A stretch of DNA of 12,880 nucleotides from Rickettsiales bacterium (lineage in GTDB: Bacteria > Pseudomonadota > Alphaproteobacteria > Rs-D84). The DNA lies in assembly GCA_031273075.1 (NCBI GenBank), contig JAISSM010000068.1, positions 1-12,880 of the forward strand, in the 5' to 3' direction. The first letter of the stretch is position 1; every line of letters starts with the position of its first letter. The notes below the pieces were generated by a model, which saw only the letters and a program-made list of their open reading frames with translations, made no database searches and was not told where the DNA came from. The position numbers were made by a program, and so were the translations under genes. Shown here in pieces: positions 10,433 through 12,880 of the stretch.

Positions 10433-12880
10433 TTAAATCTCGAACCTATAACGGAATTGGAGGGTGGCGCCGAATCCCTGGCGCGCGCCTATATATCCTT
10501 CCCCGGCAAGCGAAAGAGACAACATTTCGTTTTCTATGATAAGCCCCGCCTCGCCCAGACCGGACGGTCCGTTTATTTCCGGCGCCTGAACGCCGATCTT
10601 ATAGATTTTCGCGTCCGCGGTCGTCCCGAACTCGTACTCCGCCGCGGCCCCTATGAACGGCCTTACCACCGCGTCGCTTATCGTGAATTTGTTCAACACT
10701 ATTCCGTCCGACGGGACCGTATACGGCCGATGCACTGAAGTTCCGAGCACAAGCCTTGTGCCCGCGCGAAGCCGATGCGTCCAAATGTCGTCGAACTGAA
10801 TCGTTTCGCCCGAAGACAGTTTCGCATCGTGCCCCGACTGCATCGTCGCGAAATACTTTATCGACGAATCAAGTATCGAATACACCCGCCTTAATCTCTC
10901 TATATATCCGACGCCCACGTGCCCGCCGAAATACATGGTCGAAGAATCATACTCAACGCCCTCCGGCACCCCGATAAAGTCTTCGCTTTTATAGCCGTTC
11001 TTGACGGAACCCGCGCGCAGCGTTCCCTCCGCGTACATCCCGCGGCCGAACCGATAATGCCCGATCAATCCAAGCCCGTAATAATTCGCGTCGCCGTCCG
11101 CGTCCACTTTGCCCATGTCCGTGTCGTTATACGCGCCGTACTTTCCTATCCCGTATTCGATGAACGCGCCGACCGTGGCGCGGCGCGACAATCTCGCCGC
11201 CAATCCGGTCAAAAGAGACAATCCCGTCACGTTCACATGCGATCCCGTTTCATACCGCGACACGCCCGCCGTCGCCGCGCTGAACGACGCCGCGTTGTTC
11301 GGCTGATTCCGGCCGCCTATCGCGCTTCTGACCGCGTTTATTATCCCCGCGCCCGCCGCAAGATTCGCGCCTTGATTCACAAACGCCACCGACGCTATAT
11401 TCCCTTCGCTTAAAGATTTCATCTGCGGATTCAGCCGCCCGTTCTTTAAGGTCGCGACCAATTCCCTGTTGTTGTCGGACAGTTTAAGGTCGTAATCGAA
11501 TATTATGCTCGCCCCCTGAGTAGCCGTCACCTTGTTCGCGGGGAACATCTTTGTCAACGCATCGCACTGCGTACAAATAATAACATTGCCGCTTGACCCG
11601 GTCGGCCCGGTCAGCGCAATCAAGTTTATTTTATCGCCCGAGAACAGCCTGGTCGTGCCGGGGATGCGTATGTTGATTCTTTCGGTGCCGCTGATATTCG
11701 CGCTTCCGTCTATGGTCAAAAGCGTATCGTTGCGCTCCACGCTCGACGTAATGGAAAAATTCAGGGGCGACTGGCCGAAATTCATCGTGCCGTTATGCGT
11801 GTCGTTGGTTTTTATTGTGTTTTTTCCGACAAAGGTAAATTCGCCGATCTTGCCCGCGTCCGAATCGTAATTAAGGGAGACCCCGTTGGTATGGCCCGTC
11901 CCCAAAGTCAGGGTGCTTCCGCCCCGCATGGTAAGGCTTGCCAGCCACACCGTTTGCTGAGACGAATATTTCAGCTCCACCGCGCCGCCCCTTTCAATGA
12001 TCAAATTCGTGACGGACAGGTCGGACGGATCGTAAAGTTTTTCCCACTTCGACCAAAACAATCCGTTTTCGCCCCCGCTGGTCCCCAAAGTAAGCGTCGA
12101 GGCCGTCACCCTGACGGTTTCCGCCATAAACACGGGGTTATTCAGCGAAACTTCGCCAGCGCCGATGATTTCCAATTCATATCCTATCGCCCCGTCTATT
12201 TGGTCGTTCATGATTATTTTTCTGTTTTCCAGCGCCTCGAACGTCAATTTCACGCCGTCGATGCCTTGGTCGTCGCCGACATAGATCGCGTTGCCTATCG
12301 TTCCGCGGCTGTCGACCGTCGTATTGCCGCTGAACAACAAATCATTATCCGCGGCAAGAAAGCGCAGGTTTCTCGTGGTGTAAATCGCGCCGCCGTACGC
12401 TTCGCCCGTCGGGCCGGCGTGGGCGGAATTCTGGATAAACGACGCGCTTATCGCGCCGATCGTGCCGGCGTTATAAATCGCGCCGCCATACGCTTTGCCG
12501 CTGTCGGAAGTCGCAACGTTCAATTTGAATCCGCCGGAGGATGAAATATTTACGCTTCCGATCATTCCCGTATTGTAAATCGCCCCGCCGTACGCCGAAA
12601 CGGAGTCGGGCGTGTCCATCGCACTTGTTATTCCCGCCCAGTTCGAGAGAATTTCACCGGTCACCTTTATATTTCCCATAGTGCCGGTGTTCATTATCAC
12701 GCCGCCCCTATTCGACGGAGTTTCGCCCTTCACATATTCGCCGCTGATGTTCCCGATCACGCTTATGTGCCGACCGGGCTCGTATTCCACATTTACAAAC
12801 GGGGTGCCGTCAATTTGCGGAGACCTTGCGGCGCGGGCCGGCGCGGCAAGCGCAATGAAGAATGAAGAATGAAGAATGAA
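10433..12880 (-). CDS. autotransporter (type Va) with beta-helix passenger, 5' end outside window
   Basis: The frame is open from the window edge to the TAA at 10433-10435 (815 residues seen). The visible part begins inside a signal peptide (FILHSSFFIALAAPARA, then ARSPQ). The passenger carries imperfect repeats centred on YGGAIYN, three copies about 31-34 residues apart (near 12591, 12489 and 12396) plus a weaker earlier copy, typical of beta-helical adhesin passengers. The last 290 or so residues are an autotransporter barrel, from about GSHVNVTGLSLLTGLAARLS to FGATLQFRYRFEI, which would insert into the outer membrane and export the passenger. A CTQC pair lies late in the passenger, unusual for autotransporters. 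An internal GTG at 12790 is an unlikely start because it would remove the signal peptide. Adhesion is inferred, with unknown target. Confidence 0.88.
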   Translation of the reverse strand, partial: FILHSSFFIALAAPARAARSPQIDGTPFVNVEYEPGRHISVIGNISGEYVKGETPSNRGGVIMNTGTMGNIKVTGEILSNWAGITSAMDTPDSVSAYGGAIYNTGMIGSVNISSSGGFKLNVATSDSGKAYGGAIYNAGTIGAISASFIQNSAHAGPTGEAYGGAIYTTRNLRFLAADNDLLFSGNTTVDSRGTIGNAIYVGDDQGIDGVKLTFEALENRKIIMNDQIDGAIGYELEIIGAGEVSLNNPVFMAETVRVTASTLTLGTSGGENGLFWSKWEKLYDPSDLSVTNLIIERGGAVELKYSSQQTVWLASLTMRGGSTLTLGTGHTNGVSLNYDSDAGKIGEFTFVGKNTIKTNDTHNGTMNFGQSPLNFSITSSVERNDTLLTIDGSANISGTERINIRIPGTTRLFSGDKINLIALTGPTGSSGNVIICTQCDALTKMFPANKVTATQGASIIFDYDLKLSDNNRELVATLKNGRLNPQMKSLSEGNIASVAFVNQGANLAAGAGIINAVRSAIGGRNQPNNAASFSAATAGVSRYETGSHVNVTGLSLLTGLAARLSRRATVGAFIEYGIGKYGAYNDTDMGKVDADGDANYYGLGLIGHYRFGRGMYAEGTLRAGSVKNGYKSEDFIGVPEGVEYDSSTMYFGGHVGVGYIERLRRVYSILDSSIKYFATMQSGHDAKLSSGETIQFDDIWTHRLRAGTRLVLGTSVHRPYTVPSDGIVLNKFTISDAVVRPFIGAAAEYEFGTTADAKIYKIGVQAPEINGPSGLGEAGLIIENEMLSLSLAGEGYIGARQGFGATLQFRYRFEI
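12854..12880 (+). repeat. heptamer repeat block A5 (AATGAAG, running off the window)
   Basis: Three full AATGAAG units and most of a fourth reach the window end. On the minus strand the block encodes the signal-peptide core of the autotransporter. Unlike the other A blocks, its third unit is AATGAAG and not ATTGAAG. Confidence 0.9.

Noticed and set aside
12788..12790. GTG as start codon of the autotransporter
   Set aside because: The frame stays open to the window edge and codes for a signal peptide before this codon; starting here would give a non-exported protein.

Overview
This window looks like a chromosomal segment of an uncultured alphaproteobacterium, probably from a metagenome-derived genome. 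The ParC protein has an alphaproteobacterial layout and tail, LpxI (the alphaproteobacterial-type lipid A hydrolase) is present, and several outer-membrane proteins and an autotransporter mark a diderm. GTG and TTG starts occur. Coding DNA is GC-rich, while the gaps hold AT-rich heptanucleotide repeats.

Layout. (1) 60-3119, plus strand: parC (topoisomerase IV subunit A), interrupted by an in-frame TAG; a BamE/SmpA-like lipoprotein; and acpP with its own promoter and terminator. (2) 3180-3297: a REP-like compound palindrome. (3) 3296-5970, minus strand: a run of five genes. In transcription order they are an OmpA-like barrel protein, a four-helix-bundle (23S rRNA intervening-sequence-type) protein, a second and paralogous barrel protein, a 70-aa membrane protein and a short cation-diffusion-facilitator transporter. 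(4) 6008-6829, plus: lpxI, divergent from that run. (5) 6840-7074: an inverted pair of heptamer blocks, then a promoter and tRNA-Val(CAC). (6) 7360-9438: a large double-AAA+ ATPase of unknown role with its own promoter. (7) 9439-9964: a stretch with no convincing gene, rich in palindromes and gene-relic-like sequence. (8) 10030-10371: an HxlR-type regulator preceded by a perfect 12-bp inverted repeat. (9) 10433-12880, minus: an autotransporter whose start lies beyond the window.

The most unusual feature is a set of short dispersed repeats, all with a 7-bp period and 4-5 units per block, in four sequence families (AATGAAG, ACAATKA, AGTCNAC, TTAATAA/TTATAAA). They sit at gene edges and are used by the genes. 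They give the stop codons of parC and hxlR and the start codon of the four-helix gene. In the TTCATTC orientation they encode the hydrophobic core of the signal peptides of two outer-membrane proteins. Because 7 and 3 share no factor, such a repeat encodes the same heptapeptide cycle in all three frames. Two inverted copies bracket the four-helix-bundle gene as a 447-bp cassette that appears to have been inserted between two tandem paralogous barrel genes.

No restriction, CRISPR, phage or secretion operon is visible. The functional theme of the mapped genes is envelope biogenesis (BamE-like, ACP, LpxI, two barrels, autotransporter) plus housekeeping.
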